This document shows, piece after piece, positions 27,190 through 35,870 of a DNA stretch of 64,000 nucleotides. The stretch comes from Acidobacteria bacterium AB60. GTDB taxonomy: Bacteria; Acidobacteriota; Terriglobia; Terriglobales; Acidobacteriaceae. Each line of letters starts with the position of its first letter. Position 1 is the first letter of the stretch. The DNA lies in NCBI GenBank assembly GCA_008682415.1, contig VANK01000002.1, positions 496,001 through 560,000 on the forward strand. The letters run 5' to 3'. The notes below the pieces were generated by a model. The model saw only the letters and a program-made list of their open reading frames with translations. It did no database searches and was not told the origin of the DNA. The position numbers and the translations under genes are program-made.

Positions 27190-27360
27190 CTAGACCAGGG
27201 GCTTGTTGGGATTGCGGAGAAGGCGCCAGACGCCCAGGGCAATCGCGACCAGTCCCAGCCCGTAGGCCAGCCACGCTTTCTCGCCGGTGTGGATCAGCCA
27301 TCCGCGATACAGGGCGAAGACGCCGAGGGCAAAGAGCAGGACGCCACGAAATGCGTTCAT
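27190..27360 (-). CDS. Small membrane protein (56 aa)
   Basis: An open frame of 56 codons starting at ATG 27360, with GGAG eight bases before it, and ending at TAG 27190. The product begins MNAFRGVLLFALGVFALYRG, has a short polar loop (WLIHTGEKAW), a second hydrophobic stretch (LAYGLGLVAIALGVWRLL) and a basic tail (RNPNKPLV), so it is a two-helix membrane protein. It immediately precedes the TMEM175-type gene on the same strand and could be co-expressed. It is short enough to be missed by automatic callers. Homologues and function are unknown. Confidence 0.6.
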   Translation of the reverse strand: MNAFRGVLLFALGVFALYRGWLIHTGEKAWLAYGLGLVAIALGVWRLLRNPNKPLV

Positions 27361-27496
27361 CGTCAGGTTCTCCGAACCTTTTCCACTCCATGGTAAGCCT
27401 CGGCGAGAGGGTTTGACCCGCGCCGCCAGAACTGCCTATCGTGGGGAAGGAAGAGCCGGCAGGCAGACTTTCTGCGATGCCGGCGAGAGGTAATCT

Positions 27497-28651
27497 ATGG
27501 CCACTCCCGAAGCACCCGCCGCCCCCGCTCTCAAGAAGACTGCCCTGAACGCTACCCATCGTTCCCTGAAGGCGAGGATGGTTGATTTTGGCGGATGGGA
27601 TATGCCGGTGGAGTACCCCGGCAACGGCGGAGGCCTGATCGCCGAGCACATGGCGGTGCGAACAGGCGTGGGGCTGTTCGATGTGAGTCACATGGGCGAG
27701 ATTCAGTTTCGCGGACCGGGCGCGCTCGAAGCGGTTCAGTCCATCACCATGAACGACGTCTCCAAGCTGAAGGACGGACAGGCGCACTATTCGGCGCTCC
27801 TCACGCCCCTGGGAACAGTTGTGGATGACATCCTGGTTTACCGGCTGAGCGAGAACGATTACCTGCTGGTGGTGAATGCGGGAACCACGGACAAAGACTA
27901 TGCCTGGATCCGCAACCAGGTCGGGGGGAGGCCCGGGATCCACATCAGCAACTACTCGCCTTACTACTCCCAACTGGCAATCCAGGGGCCGCGTGCCCTG
28001 GAGACCCTGCAGAAGCTGACCAAGGTGGACCTGGCGCCTATCAAGAACTACTGGTTTACGTGGGGAACGGTTGCGGGGATTCCCAACGTTCTGATTGCCA
28101 GAACCGGCTACTCGGGCGAAGACGGGTTCGAGGTTTATCTGCCGTCGGATGAGCCCACCAGCGTGAAAATGTGGGAGGCGCTGATGGAGGCCGGGGCGGA
28201 GTTCGGCATACGCCCCTGCGGCCTGGGAGCCCGCAATACCCTGCGGCTGGAGGCGGGGATGAGCCTGTACGGCAATGAGATTTCTGAAGAGATCAACGTA
28301 CTGGAGGCCGGCCTGGACCGCTGGCTGAAACTGGATAAGGGCGAGTTCATCGGGCGGGAAGCGCTCAAATCGGTGGTGGCTTCCGGGGGTCCGAAGCGAA
28401 AGATTGTCGGCCTGGAGATGGTCGATCGCGGAATCGGCCGCGATCACTATCCCGTCCTCGATCTGGAGGGGCGGGAGATCGGAGTGATCACCTCGGGATC
28501 ACCGGCGCCCTTCCTCAAAACGAACATCGCGCTCGCAATGATCCCCTCGGAGGTGGCCGCGAGCGGGAGCGATGTGCTGGTGCAGGTGCGCGCGAACCAG
28601 GTGCGCGCGCGGCAGGTGGCCCTGCCGTTTTACAAGCGGGCCAAGAAGTAA
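27497..28651 (+). CDS. gcvT: Glycine cleavage system T protein (aminomethyltransferase)
   Basis: A 384-residue protein. GcvT landmarks include MVDFGGWDMPVEYPGNGGGLIAEHMAVRTGVGLFDVSHMGEIQFRGPGA, HYSALLTPLGTVVDDILVYR, ARTGYSGEDGFEVYLP, GLGARNTLRLEAGMSLYGNEI and the C-terminal beta-barrel ending FYKR. The tetrahydrofolate-binding Asp in DVSH and the GTVVDD loop are intact. It transfers the aminomethyl carbon of glycine to tetrahydrofolate. The gcvH and gcvP partners are not adjacent within the window, and no glycine riboswitch pattern could be recognised in the 130 bases upstream. Start at ATG 27497 with AGAGG nearby. Confidence 0.93.
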   Translation: MATPEAPAAPALKKTALNATHRSLKARMVDFGGWDMPVEYPGNGGGLIAEHMAVRTGVGLFDVSHMGEIQFRGPGALEAVQSITMNDVSKLKDGQAHYSALLTPLGTVVDDILVYRLSENDYLLVVNAGTTDKDYAWIRNQVGGRPGIHISNYSPYYSQLAIQGPRALETLQKLTKVDLAPIKNYWFTWGTVAGIPNVLIARTGYSGEDGFEVYLPSDEPTSVKMWEALMEAGAEFGIRPCGLGARNTLRLEAGMSLYGNEISEEINVLEAGLDRWLKLDKGEFIGREALKSVVASGGPKRKIVGLEMVDRGIGRDHYPVLDLEGREIGVITSGSPAPFLKTNIALAMIPSEVAASGSDVLVQVRANQVRARQVALPFYKRAKK

Positions 28652-28690
28652 GCGCTGGAGGGTGGATTCGAAGCTGTCGCGGAAGATAGA

Positions 28691-28894
28691 ATGGCCGCCA
28701 TGGCGAATCATCCGATCACCTTCGCGATCGTCATTATCGCGGTCTGCGTCATATTTGGACTGGCCAGCTATCGGCGACATCGAAGGTCACTCAGATTCTC
28801 GGCCAGGGGCGCCCCGTTCATGATGGGAGCCACGGTATCCCAGGTCTCCAAAACCGGGAGACCTGGGGCACCCAAGTTTTATCAGCCGCGCTAG
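28691..28894 (+). CDS. Possible small membrane protein (67 aa) ending in a repeat hairpin
   Basis: The frame starts at ATG 28691 (GGAAGATAG upstream; ATG 28700 is an alternative). It encodes one membrane helix (ITFAIVIIAVCVIFGLASY) and a basic stretch (RRHRRSLRF). The last ~20 codons run through the inverted repeat at 28838-28868, so the C-terminus is encoded by a repeat element. That could mean the true product is shorter by frameshift, or that the frame is only weakly coding. It is convergent with the GNAT gene, overlapping it by four bases. Confidence is modest. Confidence 0.45.
   Translation: MAAMANHPITFAIVIIAVCVIFGLASYRRHRRSLRFSARGAPFMMGATVSQVSKTGRPGAPKFYQPR
28838..28868. repeat. Inverted repeat with the CCCAGGTCTCC / GGAGACCTGGG element
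   Basis: An 11-bp perfect stem (28839-28849 with 28857-28867) around a seven-base A-rich loop, flanked by GGTAT and GGCACCC. It shares the CCCAGGTCTC core with the hairpin after the GH74 gene. It lies at the junction of two convergent genes and may serve as a bidirectional terminator. Confidence 0.6.
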
Positions 28895-29898
28895 TAGCCT
28901 GCGTCGCGCCGCCACACGGCCGCGTCGAAGGTGTGTCGGATTTCGTACCCTTCGCTGCGATAGAGCTCGATGGCGCGGGAATTGGCTTCAGTGACGGTGA
29001 GCGAGACTTCGCTGAGTCCCTGGCGCGCGAAACCAGCGGCCGCCACATCCAGCAGCATCCGGCCCAGACCCTGTCCGCGATGACTGGGTTTGACGCACAG
29101 CTGGGTGATGTGGCCACTGATATTGCTCACGCGCGAGCCCAGCACGAGAGCCACGATCTCCCGGGAGGAGCGCTCCAGAATGATGTGAGAAACCTGGGGG
29201 CTGAAGACGCCGCATCCCGAGTAGCGGACGATGTTGTGGAGGAAGCGCAGAGAACCATGCGCGGAACGATATTGATCGTTGATGATGCTGTCGGGGTGCT
29301 CTGCGTAAGCCTCTGAGATCAACTTTCCCGCCGCGTTCAGGTCATCATCCCTCCATGGCCGGATCTCGAGTTGCGGGGGGAGAGCAATCGGGGGCGAGAG
29401 CGGTACGCCGGCCAGAGATTGCACCATGAACAACCGCCGGTACACCTGGAATCCGGCTCGACGAAACGCGCCTGCGTGGGCGCCCGATGGGTGCAGCAAG
29501 AGCTGCGATTCGACCCGATCCACGTGGGGGGAGTTCTGCAAGGTTTCGAACAGATGCCGCAGCAGCGTCATCTCGATCTCAAGGGCGCTCTGGGTTCGCT
29601 CGCGTCCGGGACGGACACCATTCGGAACGTCTGGAGGGACCGCGAAGACATCGCCGATGACAGCCTTGGTCTCTTCATAGACACAGAAGGCGTACCCCGT
29701 CACCCGGCCGGCGTCGACTGCGGCGTACCCGGGGAGCATGCGGCTGTCGAGGTACTGCATCAGGAGCCGGGCGGAGGTGCGGTAATCCCAGTGCAGGCGC
29801 TCCTGCCACACGTCCCCTTCCGTCTCCAGCAAGGGCCGAAGCAGAGGAGCGGTGAAGTGCCGCAGGTCGAGAATCTCCAGGGATACACCCGGTGTCAT
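28891..29898 (-). CDS. GNAT family N-acetyltransferase
   Basis: A 335-residue protein. The C-terminal half is a canonical GNAT fold: motif A is ITQLCVKPSHRGQGLGRMLLDVAAAGF, where the R/Q-x-x-G-x-G/A loop binds acetyl-CoA. LSEVSLTVTEANSRAIELYRSEGYE follows (motif B, with N and Y near the end). The N-terminal half (about 1-170) looks like a degenerate second GNAT domain (GYAAVDAGRVTGYAFCVYEETKAVIGDVF). Tandem GNAT proteins of this kind acetylate small molecules or protein N-termini; the substrate is unknown. Cytoplasmic. Confidence 0.82.
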   Translation of the reverse strand: MTPGVSLEILDLRHFTAPLLRPLLETEGDVWQERLHWDYRTSARLLMQYLDSRMLPGYAAVDAGRVTGYAFCVYEETKAVIGDVFAVPPDVPNGVRPGRERTQSALEIEMTLLRHLFETLQNSPHVDRVESQLLLHPSGAHAGAFRRAGFQVYRRLFMVQSLAGVPLSPPIALPPQLEIRPWRDDDLNAAGKLISEAYAEHPDSIINDQYRSAHGSLRFLHNIVRYSGCGVFSPQVSHIILERSSREIVALVLGSRVSNISGHITQLCVKPSHRGQGLGRMLLDVAAAGFARQGLSEVSLTVTEANSRAIELYRSEGYEIRHTFDAAVWRRDAGY

Positions 29899-30064
29899 GC
29901 CCCTCCCGTTACCGCGGCGCCGTCCCGCCGTGGTTCTTCCCCGGGGTGGGGGGAAGTCATTCGCAGGCCATCTCCGGGATCACCCTGCCTGTGCGGAACG
30001 CGATCCGGTGGAAACGCCTTCCGGTAACTGTGCCATGACTGAACGCGGCATGCAACAGAAAGGG

Positions 30065-31924
30065 TCAACGGGCGCCTACCATGTAGACCTCGAGCCCTTG
30101 TTCGGGCCAGCTGAAGAGCTCTTCGTAGTGCCGGCCTTCGAGGTATTCCTCGAGTGCTGCGGGGGTGTGCAGATCGGCGCCGTTGCGGCCCGTCACCCGC
30201 GCCACCAGGAGGTGCTGCTCGGCCGGAACACCATCTTCCTCGTAGTTCACCACCTCATGATTGCGATAGAAGGCAAGCCCGTACTCCACGTCGCGGCGTA
30301 CGCGGAAGACGGCGACGGTTTCGTTGGGTGGCGCAAGTGCGGCGAGCCGATCGGCCAGGGGACGCGCCGAGTACGAACGGTCCAGCAGCCGTATCACGCG
30401 CTTGGAGGCATCGACCGGCGGTATGCCGAAGACGGGCCCCACGCCGTACAGGAACAGCACCAGGACGACCAGCACCCCGGAGGTGACAAGGCGCAACCGG
30501 GCAACGCCGAACCCGTTGACCACAACCACGATGAGCAGCGCAGCGCCCAGGGCAGTCACCAGGGCGATCAGGAAGGGCTGCAGCGGCGGCATCTTGGGCC
30601 CATGCACCACGAACCACGGCAGTAGCAGAGCGAACATGGTCATAATCGCGGAAAACACCGCGTGCCCCCCCAGTTCCCAGCGGCTGAGACCCGGTCCTCG
30701 ACGGCGGAAAAGGTAGTCCCCCGTAAGGATGGTGATGGGAGGAATGGAAGGGAGGATATAACCGGGCAGCTTGGATTGGGAGAAGGTAAAGAAGATGATG
30801 GGAATCACTGCCCAGATCACCAGAAATTCGGGGAATGCGTCTCCCGGCCGGCCTACCTTGAGCGTGCTGTTGCTGGCATGCCGCAGCCGCCATTCCGCCA
30901 CGGAGGTCTTGATGCCATCCCACAGGGCCCGCGCGGAGATCACCGTCCAGGGCATGATGCCCAGGAAGACGACGACGGCGTAGTACCAGAATGGCTGTTG
31001 ATGCTGGTAACGATTGGTGGCGAACCGCTCGAGATTGTGCTCGAGGAAAAATTCACGGAAGAAGGTGGAATTCTGATGCTGGACCGCGATGAACCAGGGC
31101 AGCACGATCGCAAAGTAGAGAATGATGCCCGGCCACCAGACGGAGCGTTTAATGATGGACCACTCCTTGCGCAGTGCGGCAAACGACGCGATCACCATGA
31201 AGGCAAGGAAAGGCGCAACTGGTCCCTTGGCCAGCGTGGCCACGCCCGTGAAGAAGTAGATATCGAAGAGCCAGAATTTGGAGTCCGTCTCATACCAGGC
31301 GTACCAGCCCAGCAGGCCGATGCAGAGGGGAGCCGCCATCTGCATATCGGTCGATGCGCCACGGGCGAAACCGATGATCGCCGCGCAGCCGACCGTAATC
31401 AGAGCGGCATCCAGATGGCCTCCTCGTCGAAAGCGCCGCATGTGCAGGTAGATAAGCGCTGCCATGATGAAGGCGAAACTGGACGATGGAAGGCGCGCTG
31501 ACCAGTCATGCACCCCGAATTCCTGGAACACGAACATGGCTCGCCAGTAATAGAGGGCTGGCTTCTCCAGCCAGGGACGCCCATACAGGTAAGGTGTAAC
31601 GCAGGCGCTCAGCTTGCCCTTGAGGGTATGGGCCTGGTCAAAGCGGTCAAGCATTTCGTGGGCAATCTGCGCATACCGCGGTTCGTCCGCGCCTACCAGG
31701 CCGAGGCCGTCGCCGCCCAGATATGGAGTCTCTCCATAGGTGATGAAAAAGATAGCGAAGAGCAGAAACACCGTCGCTTCCGCGACAGTGCCCCAGTTCG
31801 GTAGCCGTCGACCGCGGCGCTCTGGCGAAACCGGGACGGATGGTTCCGTATACGTCTCCACTTCGAGAGGTTCTCCAACGGGCGGTTCTACTGCCGTCGC
31901 CGGCGCCCGCTCACACCCGTCCAC
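30065..31924 (-). CDS. ArnT-like (PMT superfamily) polyprenol-phosphate glycosyltransferase
   Basis: A 619-residue integral membrane protein with about 11-12 hydrophobic segments and a basic N-terminal cytoplasmic tail. The first periplasmic loop has LVGADEPRYAQIAHEML. The D-E pair at 80-81 corresponds to the catalytic acidic D-E-x-R/x-Y motif of PMT/ArnT glycosyltransferases. LLGWYAWYETDSK, LAKGPVAPFLAF and FFTFSQSKLPGYILPSIPP (K-L-P-x-Y) are further family markers. It likely transfers a sugar from an undecaprenyl-phosphate carrier to lipid A or another envelope acceptor on the periplasmic side. Neighbours give no clue to the sugar. Confidence 0.83.
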   Translation of the reverse strand: MDGCERAPATAVEPPVGEPLEVETYTEPSVPVSPERRGRRLPNWGTVAEATVFLLFAIFFITYGETPYLGGDGLGLVGADEPRYAQIAHEMLDRFDQAHTLKGKLSACVTPYLYGRPWLEKPALYYWRAMFVFQEFGVHDWSARLPSSSFAFIMAALIYLHMRRFRRGGHLDAALITVGCAAIIGFARGASTDMQMAAPLCIGLLGWYAWYETDSKFWLFDIYFFTGVATLAKGPVAPFLAFMVIASFAALRKEWSIIKRSVWWPGIILYFAIVLPWFIAVQHQNSTFFREFFLEHNLERFATNRYQHQQPFWYYAVVVFLGIMPWTVISARALWDGIKTSVAEWRLRHASNSTLKVGRPGDAFPEFLVIWAVIPIIFFTFSQSKLPGYILPSIPPITILTGDYLFRRRGPGLSRWELGGHAVFSAIMTMFALLLPWFVVHGPKMPPLQPFLIALVTALGAALLIVVVVNGFGVARLRLVTSGVLVVLVLFLYGVGPVFGIPPVDASKRVIRLLDRSYSARPLADRLAALAPPNETVAVFRVRRDVEYGLAFYRNHEVVNYEEDGVPAEQHLLVARVTGRNGADLHTPAALEEYLEGRHYEELFSWPEQGLEVYMVGAR

Positions 31925-32018
31925 GCAAACCGGACGTCGTGACTCTGATGACCAGCCTCAGTGCTTCCGGCGTTCGACAGCACAAGGCTAACAGATTGCC
32001 CACCATGCTCTTCTGGGC

Positions 32019-33098
32019 TCAGGTCTGGCCCGTTTTGGCGCGAAGCTCGTTCAGAATCCGCTCGAGCGCCTGCGGAAGCGGCCCCTCCAGCGTGACTCCA
32101 GCGGCATTCTCATGTCCCCCGCCACCTAGTTTGACGGCAATACCGGCCACATCGACACCTCCCTTGCTACGCAGGCTGAGCCGGATCGCACCCTCGGGCA
32201 GTTCGCGCAGGAATATGGCCGCCTCAACTCCCGCGATGGAAATGGCATAGTTGACGATCCCTTCGCAGTCTTCTTCTGCAGCGCAGCTCCGAATCATGTC
32301 CTGATTCGTGATCCAAAGCCAGGCAATCCGGCCCTCGCGATGCAGGTTGCTCAATGCCGCTCCCAGCAACAGCAGGCGTGCCATGGGGGTGGAGAAGTAG
32401 ACGTCGCGGGCGATGCGGATCGGGTCGGCGCCGGCCAGGGTGAGTTCCTCTGCGAGCGCAAACGTGGAGGCCCGTGTTCCTCCGTAGCAGAATCCGCCGG
32501 TGTCCGTCAGGATCGTGGTGTAAAGGCACGCGGCCATCTCCGGCGTTACGGTAGCGCCGGCGGCTTTGACCATCCGGTGCACCAGTTCGCCGACACTGGC
32601 CGCTCCGCGGTCGATCCAGTTCAAATGCCCGAATGCGCGTGCGCTGGCATGGTGGTCGATGTTAATCAGGAAAAAAGGCTCGAGTCCGCGCAACTTCGCC
32701 CGTTCCAGGCCATCACACTCCAGCATGACCACCGCATCGTACGGCCCATGCACGCGCAATGCGCATCGGATGCGGTCGGCGCCGGGGAGTTCGCGATAGA
32801 CGTTAGGGATGCGATCGGCGGTCACCAGGTCGGCACGCTTGCCCATCTGCTCGAGGAGCATGCCCGTGGCCAGCATCGAGCCGACCGCGTCGCCGTCCGG
32901 GCGCGAATGCGAACAGACCAGGAATCGCTCGCCGCGGCGCAATACCTCGAGTATCTCCAGAACGGCAGGGTCGACGGTCTTCGCGGCCGAAACCGCGGGA
33001 TTCCCCGCCGCCCACTCCGACACGCCGCCTCCCTGTTGCTCGCTGCCTGCCACGGTCAACTCCGGGGCAGGGACCCGGCGCGGCTCTTGAAGATCCAT
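32019..33098 (-). CDS. nrnA: DHH-family oligoribonuclease / pAp phosphatase (NrnA type)
   Basis: A 359-residue protein. DHH phosphoesterase motifs in order: CSHSRPDGDAVGSMLA (residues 63-78, motif I), VVMLECDG (motif II), INIDHHASARAFGHLNWID with DHH at 148-150 (motif III), and YTTILTDTGGF (motif IV). The C-terminal DHHA1 domain ends in GGGHENAAG. NrnA degrades nanoRNA and dephosphorylates pAp. About 45 residues precede motif I, longer than usual, so the start could lie further in. It follows rbfA by six bases, the classical rbfA-nrnA operon order. Confidence 0.9.
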   Translation of the reverse strand: MDLQEPRRVPAPELTVAGSEQQGGGVSEWAAGNPAVSAAKTVDPAVLEILEVLRRGERFLVCSHSRPDGDAVGSMLATGMLLEQMGKRADLVTADRIPNVYRELPGADRIRCALRVHGPYDAVVMLECDGLERAKLRGLEPFFLINIDHHASARAFGHLNWIDRGAASVGELVHRMVKAAGATVTPEMAACLYTTILTDTGGFCYGGTRASTFALAEELTLAGADPIRIARDVYFSTPMARLLLLGAALSNLHREGRIAWLWITNQDMIRSCAAEEDCEGIVNYAISIAGVEAAIFLRELPEGAIRLSLRSKGGVDVAGIAVKLGGGGHENAAGVTLEGPLPQALERILNELRAKTGQT

Positions 33099-33104
33099 GA
33101 GCGC

Positions 33105-33494
33105 CTACTCCACCTGCGCCTTTTGCCGCTTGCGAGAACGCGCCATAAGTTCCTCGATACGCGCCTGGAAGCGCCCGGACCGATCGGCAAAGAAGGCCAG
33201 GTCGGGCACGTGGCGGACTCCCATCCGCTCCTTCAACTCAAATCGGATATAACCCTTCGCCGCTTCCAAACCCGCCACCGTGTCCGTCTCCACCTTGGCG
33301 ATGTCCGGAACCGTTGCATCCACGGCCACATAGACGCGCGCGGACTTCCCGCCCGGATTCAACACCACCTCGCTGACGTGGCAAAAACCGATGCGCGGAT
33401 CTGACAGTTCGCCCTCGATCATCGCGCCAATCTCTTCCCGCAGAGCTTCTGCCACGCGATCCTGGTGGTGTTTTCGGCCTCGATGCTCCGGCAT
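33105..33494 (-). CDS. rbfA: Ribosome-binding factor A
   Basis: A 129-residue protein. The ATG at 33494 is chosen because AGGAGG lies ten bases upstream; the TTG at 33503 would touch the ribosome-binding site. It is a type II KH-fold protein with RVAEALREEIGAMIEGELSDPRIGFCHVSEVVLNPGGKSARVYVAV and GYIRFELKERMGVRHVPDLAFFADRS, the RbfA signature. It helps mature the 30S subunit by processing 16S rRNA 5' ends and in cold adaptation. nusA-infB, usually just upstream, is not here: the region beyond is the divergent lipoprotein gene. Confidence 0.92.
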   Translation of the reverse strand: MPEHRGRKHHQDRVAEALREEIGAMIEGELSDPRIGFCHVSEVVLNPGGKSARVYVAVDATVPDIAKVETDTVAGLEAAKGYIRFELKERMGVRHVPDLAFFADRSGRFQARIEELMARSRKRQKAQVE

Positions 33495-33670
33495 GTGCAG
33501 CAACCCTCCTGGGTTAATCGGCTGACCCCGCGCGATTGAGGGCGAGCGGTGGGTAAACCACTCAGGATATCAGAGGCCAGCGATACTGGACTCGCAGCCC
33601 TGCTTCTTTCCAAACCCGCAATCAGCTCTCGCCAGCCGTCGCGCAGTCCATCTCCTGCTATCCTTCTAGA

Positions 33671-34231
33671 GTGATCCCCCGCTTCAGATCCAGTTTCTGG
33701 GCCCCCGTGGTCTGCGTCGCATTGATGTGCAGTACTGGCTGCCGTAAAGAGGAACAGGCCGTCACAGGAGCGGCCCGAAACGCTGTACAGGTTGAGCAAA
33801 AGGTCCAGGCCGCCGTCACCCAACGGGACCACGAACGCGATGAGCTCGCCAAAGTTCCGCTTCCCACGAAAAGCCTTTACATCAATATCCATGAAGCCGG
33901 CGAATGGGAGAACCCCTTCATCAGCGCGGATGCGGATTATCTGACGCTCCGGGTCACCATGGCCGATGCCAACCCCAGCTCCATGGGCGAAGGAGGACTG
34001 TTGCGTCCCCCCGCTGCGCGCCGTCAGGAGTTGCAGATTCGTCCCGAGGCTTTGCCCGACGCGTTGATCGCTCTGCCCGCAGGTGCCTGGCATTATGGAC
34101 GCGTCGTGGCCGTAAGTGAATCGCCGCTCGCCGATCGCAAGAGGCGGGCTGCCGTGCGGCGCAACGTCGAGTCAGCGATCCAGAAACTCAATGACCTGGG
34201 CGTCGTCGTCGAGGAGTGGCCGTCACGATAA
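33671..34231 (+). CDS. Putative exported lipoprotein of unknown function
   Basis: A 186-residue protein from a GTG at 33671. Its N-terminus is a lipoprotein-type signal (RFRSSFWAPVVCVALMCSTGC, lipobox-like C-S-T-G-C), so it is probably anchored in the periplasm. The mature sequence has a helical region (AVQVEQKVQAAVTQRDHERDEL), then SLYINIHEAGEWENPF, DADYLTLRVTMADANPS and IALPAGAWHYGRVVAVSESPLADRKRRAAVRRNVESAIQKLNDLGVVVEEWPS. The last part suggests a compact alpha/beta domain. It has no recognised catalytic motif. It is divergent from rbfA and shares its promoter region. Confidence 0.65.
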   Translation: MIPRFRSSFWAPVVCVALMCSTGCRKEEQAVTGAARNAVQVEQKVQAAVTQRDHERDELAKVPLPTKSLYINIHEAGEWENPFISADADYLTLRVTMADANPSSMGEGGLLRPPAARRQELQIRPEALPDALIALPAGAWHYGRVVAVSESPLADRKRRAAVRRNVESAIQKLNDLGVVVEEWPSR

Positions 34232-34328
34232 GACCGGCAAGCGCATCGTTGCCTTGAGCGTCCGGCACGGAAGACGGTGTGATGGCGATCGTTTTCAACA
34301 ACTCTCAGCGGGTATACCCTTGGGAGCG

Positions 34329-35870
34329 ATGAACGAGATTACCCGCCGCAGATTCCTCGCTACCACCGCCCTCTCTTTCGCCGCCACCCGACTGCCGGCG
34401 CAAAACTCCGCTAATTCGCGCATCACTTTGGACGTTTCCGGGGAGGCTGCCGGACCGCACATGCCCGCCGATTTCGTGGGCCTCTCGTACGAAGTGCGGC
34501 AGCTCGCGGATCCCTCCTTCTTTTCCGCCGCTAACATCGGGCTCATCGAGCAGTTCAAAGCGCTCTCTCCGCACGGAGTGCTGCGCCTTGGCGGAAACAC
34601 CAGCGAGTTCGCCTGGTTCAAGCCAACTCCCTCCACCCCTGAGCCGCCGCACCCGCCCACGCGCGAAGTGGAAGGCGAGCCCAAGGCCGACTACTATGCG
34701 GTCACCGCCGAGGCCGTGCGTAACCTCGCGGCCTTCCTCAAGGCAACAGGATGGACCTGTCTGTACGGCATCAATATGGGGACCAACACCCCGGAACGCG
34801 CGGCCGAGGAGGCGGCCTTTGCGGCGAAGACACTGGGAGAGGGCCTCCAGTACTTCCAGATCGGTAATGAAGCCGACCTCTACAACCGCCACCTGCGCGA
34901 CCCGAAGACCTGGGGGCCGGCCACCTACCTCAACGAGTGGCTGGCTGTCGCGCACGCGGTCACGGCACGGGTTCCCGAGGCGAAATTCGGCATTCCGGAT
35001 GTTGCCGCCGATATCGACTGGCTGACAGAGATCGCCAGCCGCTGGTCGTCGATTCAGCATCCGCCGCACGTCACTCGTCTCACGCACCACTACTACTTCG
35101 GGGGACCAGCCACCAATCCCGAGGTGAACATCCCCAACCTGTTGAAGCCGGCCACCATGCAAAAGGTGCAGAAGACCGCGGACATCGCCACAGCCGCCGC
35201 GCAGAAGATGGATGTCCGGGTGCGCATGACGGAAGGGAATACCTGTTATCGAGGCGGTAAGCCTGGAGTCTCCGACGTCTTCGCCGCCGCGCTCTGGGCT
35301 GCGGACTACTCCCTGCTGTTGGCCAGCAAGGGTTATACGGGAGTGAATTTGCACGGCGGCACGGGAAAGATCATCGCCAGCGGGCTGGGCGGGTTCCTGC
35401 CCGGCGACGTGCTGTTGCAGCAACAGGGCGCGACTCAGGAGCAGATCGCCTCGCATCCCCACCCGTTCTACTCGCCGATCGCCACCCAGGACTTTCATCA
35501 CTTCACGATGGAACCGGTAGCGTACGGCTTGAAGTTCGCCGGCTCGTTCAGCGGAAGCACCTTCCTAAAGACGGATCTCTCTGCGAAGCTGCAGGCCACC
35601 GGTGTGAACGCCACCGCCTATGCCGCGAAACTCCCGAATAACCGCGCCTCAGTCATCATTCTGAACAAAGATGCCGACAAGAACCTGGAACTGACAGTGA
35701 ACTTCGGGGCGACTGGGACCGGCGCGGTTGCCATCGAGACACTGCATGCGCCGGCGCTCGACAGCCGCGAAGCTCATTTAACGCCCGCGGCCGAACACGG
35801 CAGGCTCAAGGAAGGTAAATACGAGGTAACGGTGCCGCGATCTTCCGGCCTGCGTCTGACCTTGATCTAG
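34329..35870 (+). CDS. GH79 family beta-glucuronidase-like glycoside hydrolase, Tat-exported
   Basis: A 513-residue protein. ATG 34329 gives a Tat-type signal (RRRFLATTALSFAATRLPAQ); the longer upstream frame overlaps the previous gene and is not coding. Catalytic residues for clan GH-A are visible: acid/base Glu181 in QYFQIGNEADLYNRHL and nucleophile Glu302 in RMTEGNTCYRGG. VLRLGGNTSEF near 85-95 is also typical of GH79. The closest characterised type is the Acidobacterium capsulatum beta-glucuronidase. It would remove glucuronic acid or its methyl ether from glucuronoxylan or proteoglycans in the periplasm. The C-terminal beta-sandwich is present. Confidence 0.85.
   Translation: MNEITRRRFLATTALSFAATRLPAQNSANSRITLDVSGEAAGPHMPADFVGLSYEVRQLADPSFFSAANIGLIEQFKALSPHGVLRLGGNTSEFAWFKPTPSTPEPPHPPTREVEGEPKADYYAVTAEAVRNLAAFLKATGWTCLYGINMGTNTPERAAEEAAFAAKTLGEGLQYFQIGNEADLYNRHLRDPKTWGPATYLNEWLAVAHAVTARVPEAKFGIPDVAADIDWLTEIASRWSSIQHPPHVTRLTHHYYFGGPATNPEVNIPNLLKPATMQKVQKTADIATAAAQKMDVRVRMTEGNTCYRGGKPGVSDVFAAALWAADYSLLLASKGYTGVNLHGGTGKIIASGLGGFLPGDVLLQQQGATQEQIASHPHPFYSPIATQDFHHFTMEPVAYGLKFAGSFSGSTFLKTDLSAKLQATGVNATAYAAKLPNNRASVIILNKDADKNLELTVNFGATGTGAVAIETLHAPALDSREAHLTPAAEHGRLKEGKYEVTVPRSSGLRLTLI

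Noticed and set aside
27361..27496. Possible glycine riboswitch upstream of gcvT
   Set aside because: The region has some GGCGAGAG-like bases, but the conserved glycine aptamer core could not be laid out; only a covariance-model search could reverse this.
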